Below, piece after piece: positions 10,149-20,030 of a stretch of DNA of 64,000 bases; the first letter of the stretch is position 1; each line of letters begins with the position of its first letter. The DNA is from Isoetes taiwanensis (lineage: Eukaryota; Streptophyta; Lycopodiopsida; Isoetales; Isoetaceae), in assembly GCA_021234155.1 (NCBI GenBank), contig JAJEKV010000024.1, forward strand, positions 17,445,030 through 17,509,029, written 5' to 3'. The notes beneath the pieces are model-generated. The model did no database searches. It was not told the origin of the DNA and saw only the letters and a list, made by a program, of their open reading frames with translations. A program made the translations under genes and the position numbers.

Positions 10149-12535
10149 ATGTCTCGCCAGCTTGCCCTCCAACAAGGTATTTTTCGCGCTTTCTTTTAGC
10201 AATGCTAAAGTCGAGCACTCCATTACTTAGTTTAAGGCTCGGCCGCGCTCGACACGATCGCGACCGCGATCCTTCTGAGCTTGGGCTGCCACTATTTTAT
10301 GACAGACCTTGTTCGAAGGATCGCGGCCGCGATCTCCTTTAGCAATTTCAGGGTGTAGGTAAGAACTGTGCGTGCTGGTAAGAAACGCCGCAGCGCTTTT
10401 GTTTAGTTCTACATGGTTAGGTTGGTGCCTTTTTAGAACTTTCTGGTTTATAGCTCTCGAACAAATCGCGGCCGCGTTTCCTTTTAGAAGAACTTTGTTA
10501 ATAATGTTGCCTGCATATCTCCAAGTGCTTGGAGATATCGCAGCCACGTTCCTGATTAGATTTTTTTTTGTCAATAGTATTACCTGCATAACTCCAAGTG
10601 CTTGGAGATATCGCGGCCGCGATTTTCTTTATCTCGTAGGTAGTCTATGCCTCCGAATATCTGTGTTGATAACTTCTTTATTTCTGCAGCTCTGGAGTTG
10701 TTCCGTGGCCCCAACGTGGAGCCCATTCGCGTAGTAACTCCTGGCCCTACCCGTAAGTGGTGCATAGAAATTGCGCAGGCTATACCGCAGACAAAAGGTG
10801 ATCGAAGAAAGGATTTATGCCTATTTATAAGGACTGGCAAGGATATTGAATCTTCAGAACAAATGGGTATCGTCATAGCCATGTGGGAAGGGACGAAGAA
10901 CAACATCCAGGACGCCCTTATCTGCAGCGTAGAGGATATACAACAGTTGGCATTTGTTGAGTACATTTTACGCTGGCAAAGCTATGACCCGAATATGATG
11001 CTTGTAAGCAAGACGAACAAACCTACCAGTGGTAAAGGGGCCCTAACTAGCGCAAAGGGCTTTGGCTGGACCCTCCCTTCCTATGATTCATTAGCGCTGT
11101 CAGGTATTAAAGGAAACAGGAATATACTGGTCGGCTTCAGTAAATGCAGAAATGGCTTAGTCTCCGACAAAAAGCCTCCGTCTTGTGCTATCAAGGCCAC
11201 AAGAGACAACAAGATGCCACAGAGGATGGATACCAACTGGTTGCGAGCGACAGCCAAGAAAAGGGTCGTGGTCCCACTAGCTACATTAGGCGAATCATCT
11301 GTTGCTAAGTCCCCTGTTGAGCTCGAAGACCCCATTACATCTGTCAACCCCACTGCATCTGTCGTTGTCGATCCCACGGTGCCAAGATGATTATGCCATC
11401 ACCTATTGTCTCTCCGGCCAAGAAAATCAAGCCATTCAAAATAAAATTGCCCTCATTAAATGTAGAGGGCACATCTGCCTCCACAACTCCTTCGACATCT
11501 GACCTTCACAATGCAGCATCATCTGCTATGACATGGCCAACAACCACTAGGATTCCCGATGCTTTGAAATTTAACCCAGAAGAAGAGAAGAAACTTGCTG
11601 AGCAGACAGCACTGAAACTGGAGCAATTCAAAAAGTTTTATCCTATGGGTGTAAACTGGTTTATGACGATCAGCATTTTTGATTGTGAATCTGCCCCGGC
11701 TAATATGACACACAGACTGCGCTCCAATGACCATGTGCACACGTTGGTCAAGAGCTTCAAAACATGTCCAACTGAAGTTCTAACACCTGCAGACTTGGTG
11801 CCTTTCGATCCTATCACACGGTAAGTAGTTTCTTTGTTTGCTTTCTTGTTTGTGTAGTTGATGTTAACACTTCTTGTTTCATGTAGCAAACGAGTTACTT
11901 GGTCAAAGCCAGAGGACCTGGTGGGAAAAAATTTTTATATTATATCTGGAAACCACAGCATCTTTGCTGCACAGGTTCTCCTTTCAATGGTGGGGGAGGT
12001 CGCTCAACGCCTAGAGTTTGCGAAAGCCTATGCGGAGAGGAGGTCGAGGATCCTGAATGGAAATCTCACGGATAAAGAATACATCCAGCTCTCTATACAG
12101 TGTAATGAAATAATAGCTGATACTATTTACAGGGAGCCTTTGATCGAAAAACTCCAACAATTGAGAAATCAGCACAAAGCTTTTGGCTGCCCACCCATGC
12201 CCTTGTTGTCTGGCAAACAGTTTGAATATATGGGTGTATCTGGATCTGAAAATATGGAGCAAGAAACGGGTCAGCTCCATAAAAGATTAAAAACAGCAGA
12301 TTCACCAGAATTTGCCATGAAATTGGACGAGATGCATGGAACAGCCCACTTTGATGAATCTTATGAGGCAGGCCACGTGCATCAGCTGGCCGTTGCAATG
12401 AACGTTGATATACCAGATACAACAGGCTATACTGAAATGGACATCTCCCAGACTATTGCAAGAGGCGCTGAACATGTGGCCAGAATGGATAAAGAGTTGG
12501 GAATTGCCCCAGACTCAGTGCAAGAGACAGAGTAA
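10149..12535 (+). CDS. three-exon gene with ParB/sulfiredoxin-like segment
   Basis: I propose exon 1 at 10,149-10,176 (MSRQLALQQ), an intron 10,177-10,689 ending TTCTGCAG, exon 2 to about 11,820, a 66-bp GT-AG intron 11,821-11,886, and a last exon to the stop at 12,535. The joins keep phase (GCT, CGC codons). The protein is about 600 residues and hydrophilic. The segment spanning the second intron (HTLVKSF, then PADLVPFDP, then FYIISGNHSIFAAQ) resembles the ParB/sulfiredoxin superfamily pattern in which a Gly-x-His/Arg motif follows a helix and strand. An acidic helical tail follows. One frame change near 11,387 (VPR-stop to MIMPSP) is unexplained: a sequencing or real indel, or a missed splice. 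Intron 1 holds the palindrome array. ParB similarity is by eye; I do not see a helix-turn-helix. Function unknown. Confidence 0.5.
10257..10623. repeat. iteron-like array of six palindromes in intron 1
   Basis: Copies of ATCGCGGCCGCGAT, with 0 to 4 mismatches, start at 10,257, 10,320, 10,384 (weak), 10,465, 10,537 and 10,610. The spacing is 63, 64, 81, 72 and 73 bp. The copies at 10,320 and 10,610 are perfect. The last two units also share an upstream hairpin CTCCAAGTGCTTGGAG (10,519-10,534 and 10,592-10,607). The regular spacing and conservation of the palindrome against diverging spacers suggest a bound site or a structural element. Confidence 0.85.
11821..11886 (+). other. 66-bp GT-AG intron in the ParB-like gene
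   Basis: GTAAGT opens the intron after ATCACACG, and a pyrimidine-rich run with CATGTAG closes it. Splicing restores the frame ITRKRVTWSKPEDLVG, which lies inside the ParB-like segment. Confidence 0.75.
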
Positions 12536-13710
12536 ATACTGGGACTGTAGACTGTGATTTCAAATGCAAATGTAATGTTTCACTATCATTCATAAATGTA
12601 AAGCTTATTTTCAAAAGGTTTATGTAATATAATCGTTTCAGTTTTTGAAATTTTATGTCGGGTGTCTTTGTGACGAGAATATTAATTTATGAATCTGCGA
12701 GCGCAATAGTAGTAAAGGAAATCGCGGTCGCAATTTCCTTGAGCTAATATCGGGAGGTTTTTCTATCGAATGCTCCAGCTGCCCACACCACGTTCATAGA
12801 TTTCCCGCTACGCCCGAGCATTTAAAGATCGCCACCGCGATCTTTCGGACCACTAGTGACAGTGACATGCCTAGTTTAATGCTGTCACTTAGCATGCTAA
12901 TTATAGAAAAAATGCTCGATCTCGCGCTCAATTAAAGTTCCGCCCGATAGTGCGTTATGTATTAGTTCATTTTGGTGCACAAGGACATTAAATCCGTGTC
13001 TACACCTATTTCGTGCTCGAACGAGAAAACAAATTTTCTCTAATTAATGAATTCATGTTTATAAGTAATAACAATTATCTGATCAATTCATTCTATCGTG
13101 GCAATTAGTATGAATTAATAGCCACATGATACTACCTCTAAGCAAAGTGCCAAATTTTAGAAATGAGTTAGATCTGATAAATCTTTCTGTATTATGCAAG
13201 ACTAAGGGCCTCAAGTACAATAGCTGTGCTAGCTGCATTCGTGCTAGCTGCCCACATATGTTCTTTTAAAGATTGCAAAGAGAGATGACATTTCTTCAAA
13301 ATTACAACATAACAACATATTATTATGTTATTGCAAAATTCGAGAACAAAGATTTTTGAGCCAGCAAGCTAATGACTTCAGATAGGTCCGTAAGCTTGTT
13401 AAACCTCTAGTTTTTGTGTTCATACTAGATTTTAGACGGAAAGAACAACCAATTTGCTGCCCCTATATGTAGAAAGTCATACTTCAAAAAGATTCTTTCC
13501 CTTAGGTAAGTATTACTACAGAGAACCATAGTCGTATTTCACCTCGAACTTGTACATCCGAAGTTTCTTTCGCAAATGAACACCTCAGAAGGCAAGTTTC
13601 GCCCTAAATGACCTCGTCCAGGTGACTATACATTCGTAATACATGCCAGGCCATGATTACTGTGTTTTTGGCCTAAAATTATAGCCCATAACTCTTCCGC
13701 CGCTCTACCA
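12536..13710. repeat. 3' flank with two extended palindromes, otherwise non-coding
   Basis: A palindrome copy at 12,721-12,734 is embedded in a longer inverted repeat with arms AAGGAAAT and ATTTCCTT (12,715-12,740). Another at 12,828-12,841 is extended by AAAG and CTTT. They lie 97-107 bp apart, similar to the pair at 6,973 and 7,070. They may mark the right part of the element carrying the ParB-like gene. The remainder, to 13,710, shows no gene. Confidence 0.7.
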
Positions 13711-13712
13711 CC

Positions 13713-13725
13713 GCTTTTATATATT
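13713..13725 (+). promoter_or_regulatory. TATA box
   Basis: TTTTATATATTC stands about 55 bp before ATG 13,778, with a pyrimidine-rich leader. Confidence 0.5.
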
Positions 13726-13777
13726 CTCTCCGTCTTAATCTTCTCTCACAAAGCTTGATTCGCTTGCAAGTCTAACT

Positions 13778-13972
13778 ATGGCAAGCCCTTTCCGTATCAC
13801 TGGAGCTATGGCTATGGCTTTGCCAGAACTATTTCCGATGATTTTTGCAGATCGGCACATGAGGTTCTCTATTTTTCTGCTATTTGCAATTTTTCTAGAC
13901 CGTGAAGGAAGAGCAGAGTATTTTATTCCAGGCCGTTTGAGCAGGTCGAAGCAGGGATTTGAGCAATATTGA
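13778..13972 (+). CDS. small hypothetical ORF (64 aa)
   Basis: A 64-codon frame with a hydrophobic central stretch (MRFSIFLLFAIFLD) follows a TATA box at usual plant spacing. I do not recognise it. It could be the first exon of a lost gene or part of a solo LTR-like promoter. The following 130 bp is AAGATCTTC-rich and non-coding. Confidence 0.3.
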   Translation: MASPFRITGAMAMALPELFPMIFADRHMRFSIFLLFAIFLDREGRAEYFIPGRLSRSKQGFEQY

Positions 13973-14204
13973 AGCAAAGCTTTGCATTGCCACAGAAGAA
14001 AAACTTCTTGAAGATCTTCAAACACTACAGAAAAACAGAGATTGCAGATGAAAACTAAAGAAAGATCTTCAAAGACCGGAAGCTTTGAAGATTTTTAAAG
14101 ATTCTTGTTTCTTCAACAAATTGAAGCCCCTGCAACCAACAAAATTTCAATTTCTGGAGCCCTATTCTGTTCGTAATCATGGCTTGGACATGTATTACGT
14201 CCCA

Positions 14205-14340
14205 TAATTGATGGTAGGAGGGCACTCCGCCCTCGTAGGGCTCTTGGCGGCGCAGACAGCCTCGGCGGCACTCGCGGCTCCGCCTCTCGTGCGCCGCCTC
14301 GAGCCCCTACTGGGCGGAATGCCTCTTCTGCCATCAATTA
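14205..14340. repeat. 136-bp GC-rich foldback (MITE- or hairpin-RNA-like)
   Basis: The left arm starts TAATTGATGG at 14,205 and the right arm ends CCATCAATTA at 14,340. Pairing continues inward with a few mismatches (GCACTCCGCCC with GGGCGGAATGC, then GTAGGGCTCTTGGCGGCGCA with TGCGCCGCCTCGAGCCCCTAC), leaving a short loop around 14,260. ATTACGT occurs directly on each side (14,194-14,200 and 14,337-14,343), a possible target duplication that overlaps the right arm. The arm is much more GC-rich than its surroundings. Confidence 0.75.
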
Positions 14341-14626
14341 CGTAGTCCATAACATTTAGTTCAACTTTTTTGCGCTAGTTAAATTGGCAATAACAACATG
14401 TTAACCATTATGTCTTGTGTGAAGAGATGTGTAAGTTACTCGAGAGCCATTAACCAAATAGCTTAAGCAGATACCAATTTAACTTGCAGTGTGAAGATAG
14501 TGGCAGTTAAAATTGCTAACCTAACCTAACTTAACCGCACGTGCGAATGCGCCCTAAGGCTAAGACTGTTACGTGGAACCCGTTCCTTGCTGATTATGCA
14601 AAAGCAGCCGTGGTGTCTATCTATTG

Positions 14627-14650
14627 TATATATATGATATATATAAGGGA
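14627..14650 (+). promoter_or_regulatory. TATA box region of PRP18
   Basis: TATATATATGATATATATAA lies about 35-55 bp upstream of the PRP18 start codon. The second half, TATATATAAGG, is the better TATA match, though it would leave a very short 5' leader. Confidence 0.4.
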
Positions 14651-14681
14651 AGGAATTTGGCCCTAATTTGGCGAGCGAAGC

Positions 14682-16261
14682 ATGGATGTGTTGAAGCAGG
14701 AGCTGGAGAGGAAAAGGAAGGCTTTCGAACAGGATTTCGGAGGGCGGAAATATGTAAGAAGGGCAGAAATCGAGCAAAAGAAGCTCGAAAAAATCAGGGA
14801 AGAAGAGAAAAGGGAGCTCCTCGAGAAATCTCGCAAAAACAAGAGCATCTCAGATGCTCAAGAGCAGAAGAATACAGAGCCGGTGGCAGGATCATCACGG
14901 AAAGGCAAGGAAGTTTCTACCGAAGAACAGAAAATTGATGAATTGGTTTTGCCTAAGGCCGAAGTGATCCGTCGTCTTAGAATGTTAAAGTACCCCATTA
15001 CCTTATTTGGGGAGGATGATGATGCCAGATTAGGTCGTCTGAAGGCTCTTCTTAAGTCAGGTGTTGCCAACACAGATAACGAGCTCATGGAAGGTCAAAG
15101 GAATGATTTTTTACGAGACCTTGAAATGCTCAAGAAAAAGGAAAAGCATGGGCAGTTGGAAAGACGGAAGGATAAGAAGGATAAGGGCCAAGATGATGGC
15201 CAGAAAGATAACAATGGGTCAGGGGAAGTGGATGAGAGTGAGATGGGTTCATCAGGTATGGAGAATGATAAAGATATTAAACGTTTGAAAGGTAACTTTG
15301 ATGATTTGTGTGAGGAGGATAAGATCCTGGTCTTTTTCAAGAGGTTATTGAATGAATGGGAACAGGAGCTTGAAGACCGATCTGATGCCGAGAAGAGAAC
15401 CGGACGAGGGAAGTCAATGGTAGCCACTTTCAAGCAATGTGGGCGCTACTTACAACCCTTATTCAAGATGTGCCGAAAAAAGGTAAGCACAAATTATATT
15501 CTGTAGTAGAGAAGTATCATAGTTTTCAAGTACGAAAGATGCATGCGCATTAATAAAGTTTTGAGGGAATTATCATGATTGATCCATATGCCTGTGGAAA
15601 CCCTTGATGTGCCAAGATATGGAAGGAGTGCCACTTTTTTATCTAAAATTCCTACAAATATCAGCACTTGAATGTCCACAATCCATAACTCTTGCAATTT
15701 TTAGACATTACAACTGCATCAAGAAGCTGATCTCGTATGAGCATTCTCATTTACTTCTATTTTTTATGTCTAACCTTATAGTTTTAGATCACAATTTCAA
15801 GCTTTTCTTAATCAGGATGATTGCATATGCAGATGCTTCCAGATGATATCCGCGAGGCTCTTATGATTGTTGTGAACTGCTGCATGAAAAGAGACTATTT
15901 AACAGCCATGGACCAATATATAAAGTTAGCTATTGGGAATGCACCATGGCCCATAGGTGTTACTATGGTTGGTATTCATGAACGTTCTGCACGGGAGAAA
16001 ATTTACACAAACAGTGTTGCACATATCATGAACGATGAGACAACCAGGAAATATCTGCAGTCAGTGAAGCGGCTAATGACTTTATGTCAAAGAAGATATC
16101 CTTCTGTTCCATCAAAATCTGTAGAGTTTAACAGCTTGGCTAATGGTAGTGATTTACAAGCACTCCTCATGGAGGAGAAATTTAGAACTGGAAGCCATGC
16201 TGCAGAAGAAAGGCTTCGACTCTTGGCAAGCAATGATGATGACGATGATGACAGTGACTGA
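14682..16261 (+). CDS. PRP18: pre-mRNA-splicing factor 18 (PRP18)
   Basis: Two exons, 14,682-15,482 and 15,833-16,261, join in phase 0 across a GT-AG intron (donor AAG-GTAAGC, acceptor TATGCAG). They give a 409-residue protein, close to the usual plant length. PRP18 is a spliceosomal protein acting at the second transesterification step with the U5 snRNP. The N-terminal region is a charged coiled coil. The splicing factor motif is near residues 90-115 (VIRRLRMLKYPITLFGE). The conserved Prp18 domain fills the C-terminal half (KILVFFKRLLNEWEQEL, LAIGNAPWPIGVTMVGIHER, VAHIMNDETTRKYLQSVKRL). It ends in an acidic DDDDDDSD tail. No stop, frameshift or missing block is visible, so this is probably a functional host gene. 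Confidence 0.95.
15483..15832 (+). other. PRP18 intron (350 bp)
   Basis: Bounded by GTAAGC and a GCATATGCAG acceptor. It is AT-rich with no coding signal. Confidence 0.85.
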
Positions 16262-16549
16262 ATATGAGATGTAAAACAGGAAAGCTTATTCAGCGCCTGT
16301 TTCATTACTTGCAATTGACAAGAATTTGGAAGGCAGATGATATGTAACAGGAGGTCAAGGTCATACTAGCTAAAGACTCTACTTTTTAAAATATGCAGCT
16401 GCTTTGCGTAACTCAAATAATTTAGTTTTAAGGTGTTTGCCAAAATTTTGGTGCATGGATGGAAGAGACACATTTTATAGGTGTCCAAAAATAACAAAAC
16501 AGAAGTAAAATTCCTTATAATCTAGCAGATAAAATTTTATTTCTGCTTG

Positions 16550-19475
16550 GATGTTTGTGCATCCAATGCCTTTGATGGTCGAACAACCATAGCGTCTTCA
16601 AGTTCTTGTGTTAAAGTGCTAAGCACGTTTCTGATGCAACGGCCAAACCGAAAATTACTGGTCTACCAACCTGCACATGCGCATTTGAAATCCCTTACAA
16701 ACTCATCAAATTATGCGATCCAAAAGGCATAATCACATCCAAAGACTTACTTCCTCCAAAACTGAGATGGTTGCTGGGGCATAATCAAGCTGCCGTCCTC
16801 CATGATTTGAAACGATGATGCCAGATACTCCAATCTCAAGAGCACGTTTTGCTAGCATATCCACAACTTCATTTTAATGTACATTCAAAACGTGACTGAA
16901 GCAAAACTTACTGTCTTCAGCAGTCAATATGCCTTTGAGGAGGAGAGGAAGCTTTGTCTCTGACTGCAGCCACTTGACATCCTATATTTGAGAAAGGGCC
17001 CAACTCACAAAATAAGCATATAATTCCCCAAACCGTAGAATGTTAACTATACATAATAAATTTGACTTGGCTTTCATTATTCAAAATGTACTACAAGAAT
17101 ATAGATAGACGTTCTATTTAGTTTCTGATTGAATTAACTGCTCAGTCTCCAGGACTCAATATACTAAACACAGAGACATTGCTGCAGCTTCAACATTGAA
17201 GCGTGGAAAAGCTAGAGCATATTCAAACAGCAAAATTACCCATATGTACATCCCCAAACTTACCCTCCATGTGATAGACTTTTCCATGTGCTTTGCAGTA
17301 AAAGCCTGAATTTGTGAGCCTTCAGCTTTCCTTTTAAGCTGCATGTCAAGGTAAGATTTGATAAGCCCAGAATCAATGAAATATAGATGTCAACAGCTTG
17401 ATTACCAACATCTTCAATATTTTTCATAGTAACATGCGATGGCAAGACAAACCTGCATAACAATAACAGTATTTGACCAAACCGCTTATTAAGAGGAAGT
17501 TAAGTATTTTTTGTGCAGTGATGTCCCAGATGGAATTCTGAATTCCAAATATATCCTAATGCACAGCTAAAGTAACCAATTGAAGTAACTAACCTATTTC
17601 TTATATCATTCCCTGCGATGAGGAAACACAAGGCTATATTTTTCAGGACAGAAGCTCAAGCCTGCAGACTCCCAAAGAGCTTGTATGGCCTCAAACAATC
17701 TCTGAAGTCCTGGAATTCAGATAGGTTACAGCATTTAATAGGCAGGATTGAACTCGTGAGTAAATATTTCAGGTGGGATCTATGGTTTTGATGTCAGAAA
17801 CTCCAGATTGGTACTTCATCTGCCAAGGGCATGCTGCACAGTTCAACCCAAGCCGAGGATGTTTAAATCTAGCATGTCATAGGATCTTGTTGTAAACAAT
17901 TTCGATATATCATCAAGCAGCGAAGTCCCTTGGCTTCCCTGATGAGATGACACAACTTTGTATTCTCTAAATGTAGTTAAATGCATTATAGCCCCTGTTT
18001 CATATGTACCAGCTGCATTCAACCATGTAAACGCTCCTGCAACCCAAGAAGGATAATAAATGACTTACATAGAGCTGAAAAGACTTGATTCCGTACTTGC
18101 TGCAATGTCTTCAAGGCTGGTACTAGCAGAAGTGGAGACTACCTGCACCAAGCATAAGATATTTTTTTTGGTGTTTTGTTTCTAGTCCCTGACGTTGATT
18201 GTTCATAATATCACAAAATAACTACCATGATGGTATTTGTGAAAGCTGCCGCTGCTGCTGTTGCTATTTCACCTGTGAGGAGCTGTATAAGCCATACAAG
18301 TACTTGCATATTTACAACTTAAGGGATACTTCCAAAGTCAAAGAACCTACCTTCAGGGTGGTGTGCCAACTTGTGCATTGCAGTAGGTGCGATCATAATA
18401 GGCATTGCTATTTTATTTCCCATGATTTATGTGACTAAATCAACATTAGGAACGTCCACCAATAGATTTGGACGAATCCTTCGCCATATGCAATGGTTAT
18501 TAGCCATTAAAAAAAGTTCATGCCAAAGAGAGAGCTCTAGTATTCAGAATGCTAAAATGTGATCTCTGTATAGCTGTCAATGGTCCTGACCTCATATGGC
18601 TAAAAGCTTTTGGAAGGAATTAGAAAACTGGGATCAGAAGTACTTCAAAAACTAAAGTGATTATTTTCCATTGAAACCCCATAAATTATGAAAGGATTCA
18701 AGCATCCAAATGAAGATACTACTTCATTTCATCTAATTAATAACGTTTTCTTATGACTCTGTACTGTTGGAAATTTAAAGTTTAGACAAGGAGAAGGACG
18801 AACATCTGATAAAAATGTTGCTTCTTTAGGTAAACTCAGACAAAAGTTTCGACCTTCGTCTAGTGGTTTAGACTCAATAGTTATCTTACCTTCATGATGG
18901 GGAGGTTGGTATGGCTTGACACAGGCACACAATGAAACTTCAGTTTGCTCTGCAGAACTTTTAGGACATGAAAAGATTGCTTACGGTGCACCATATACAG
19001 GCAAACTATGCGTTTAATTTGGATTAAGGATGATTGTGAAACGTAAGCCGTGTTGGCTTCGCCATAGTCCGAGTTTACTAGAAGATTACTCAACTGCATT
19101 CCATGGCCAAGCTTTTATTTTGATACTTGTCTGCAATATTAAAATGGCGTGTTTAAAAAGCTCAAAAAGTCCAAAGTAAAGGGGCACCATCCTAAGTATA
19201 ACTGAATAATTGGATCCATTCGCAATGTCAAACTAGCTGAATTAAGCCTGTATTGCCATGCTGATCCTACTATAGAGTACTGATTAACCATCAACTAGTC
19301 CTCAACATTTAGTCTGAAATAGAGTTAATACTTACTTGATTCTTGCATAAGCAAGTTTATTCTCTCGTAAAGTCCACTCATCTTCAGCTCCCCCAGCAAA
19401 GAAATCAAAAATCATTTTGGGTAACATGAGCTTTGCAAGGGCGTCATAGTCTCTGATATCAATGCGATCATTCAT
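16550..19475 (-). pseudogene. GOX: glycolate oxidase, unprocessed pseudogene
   Basis: On the minus strand, exon-like blocks match peroxisomal (S)-2-hydroxy-acid oxidase, the FMN enzyme of photorespiration. They are: start MNDRIDIRDYDALAKLMLPK at 19,475-19,336 (GAEDEWTLREN); PNLLVDVPNVDLVT and MPIMIAPTAMHKLAH at 18,478-18,351; GEIATAAAAFTNTIM at 18,272-18,226; VVSTSASTSLEDIAAS from 18,142; RFVLP-like at 17,452-17,264; DVKWLQSETKLPLLLKGILT at 16,981-16,912; [16 protein letters not shown] to 16,751; and VGRPVIFGLAV from 16,670. Splice junctions are mostly kept. The copy is dead: TAA at about 18,427-18,429 interrupts the second block; much of the middle (after SLEDIAAS) is replaced; the exon with the FLDGGVRRG-type FMN site is absent between 16,751 and 16,670; the last block is frameshifted. 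It is convergent to PRP18. Confidence 0.9.
18903..19100 (-). other. unassigned exon-like block inside the GOX pseudogene
   Basis: A frame from an acceptor-like AATGCAG (about 19,096) to a donor ATGAAG-GTAAGA (about 18,890) lies inside what should be a GOX intron. Its translation (KLKFHCVPVSSHTNLPIMK at the end) is not part of GOX and I do not recognise it. It may be an inserted foreign exon. Confidence 0.3.
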
Positions 19476-19740
19476 GCTTGCCAAGCAGCGACCGACTTTT
19501 GCAGACTGAAAAAGTATTGTGGTTTTGGGTCTGAAAATTCAGCTGCTGACTGTCGTGGGACTTTTTTCCTAAATTATTGGGTTCGTGGAGCAACCAACGG
19601 TTATCGCTATATATATATACAAGTATTTGTACTATGAGGGGGTTTATGAAGTCGACTGAAAGCTATAGAAAAGAAGCCAAAGCCAAAGTTCTACTGGCAG
19701 TCAACACATGCTCAAACTCTGAGTCAACCTGTTGGTTCCA
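19476..19740. other. 5' flank of the GOX pseudogene
   Basis: Contains a TATATATATAC run at about 19,608-19,620 and a short unsupported ORF on the plus strand. Nothing else was recognised. Confidence 0.35.
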
Positions 19741-19744
19741 CTTC

Positions 19745-20030
19745 TATCAAAGATTCTCCTAGATTCTCAAAGATTTTATGAAGATTCCCTTAGATCTCCT
19801 ATGTTCACAAAGATTCTTTTTAAATTCTCCTAGATTCCCAAAGATTATCCCAAAGATTCTTTATGTTCACAAATTCTCTATGTAGATTCTCCAAGATTGT
19901 ATGAAGATTCCTCTAAATTTTCTTACATTTCGCTAGATTCAGAGAAGTTCTCTTGATATTCCCTAAGATTCTCTTGAGATTCCTTGAGATTCCTTGATAT
20001 TCCCTAGGATTTTCCCTCGTGTGTGACACT
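19745..20030. repeat. degenerate AGATTCTC(C/A) minisatellite
   Basis: About 285 bp consist of imperfect 11-14-bp units such as AAAGATTCTCCTAGATTC, drifting to GAGATTCCTTGAGATTCC at the right end. It is non-coding. Confidence 0.75.

Noticed and set aside
10257-10623. Regularly spaced palindromes read as a CRISPR-like array
   Set aside because: The repeats are only 14 bp, degenerate, spaced 63-81 bp, and lie in a eukaryotic intron with no cas genes.
6973-12841. ATCGCGGCCGCGAT as NotI linker or cloning artefact
   Set aside because: Ten copies show graded mismatches and different flanks, two are embedded in longer inverted repeats, and the restriction site itself is lost in most.
18199-18562. 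Plus-strand ORFs across the GOX pseudogene
   Set aside because: They are antisense to recognisable GOX exons.
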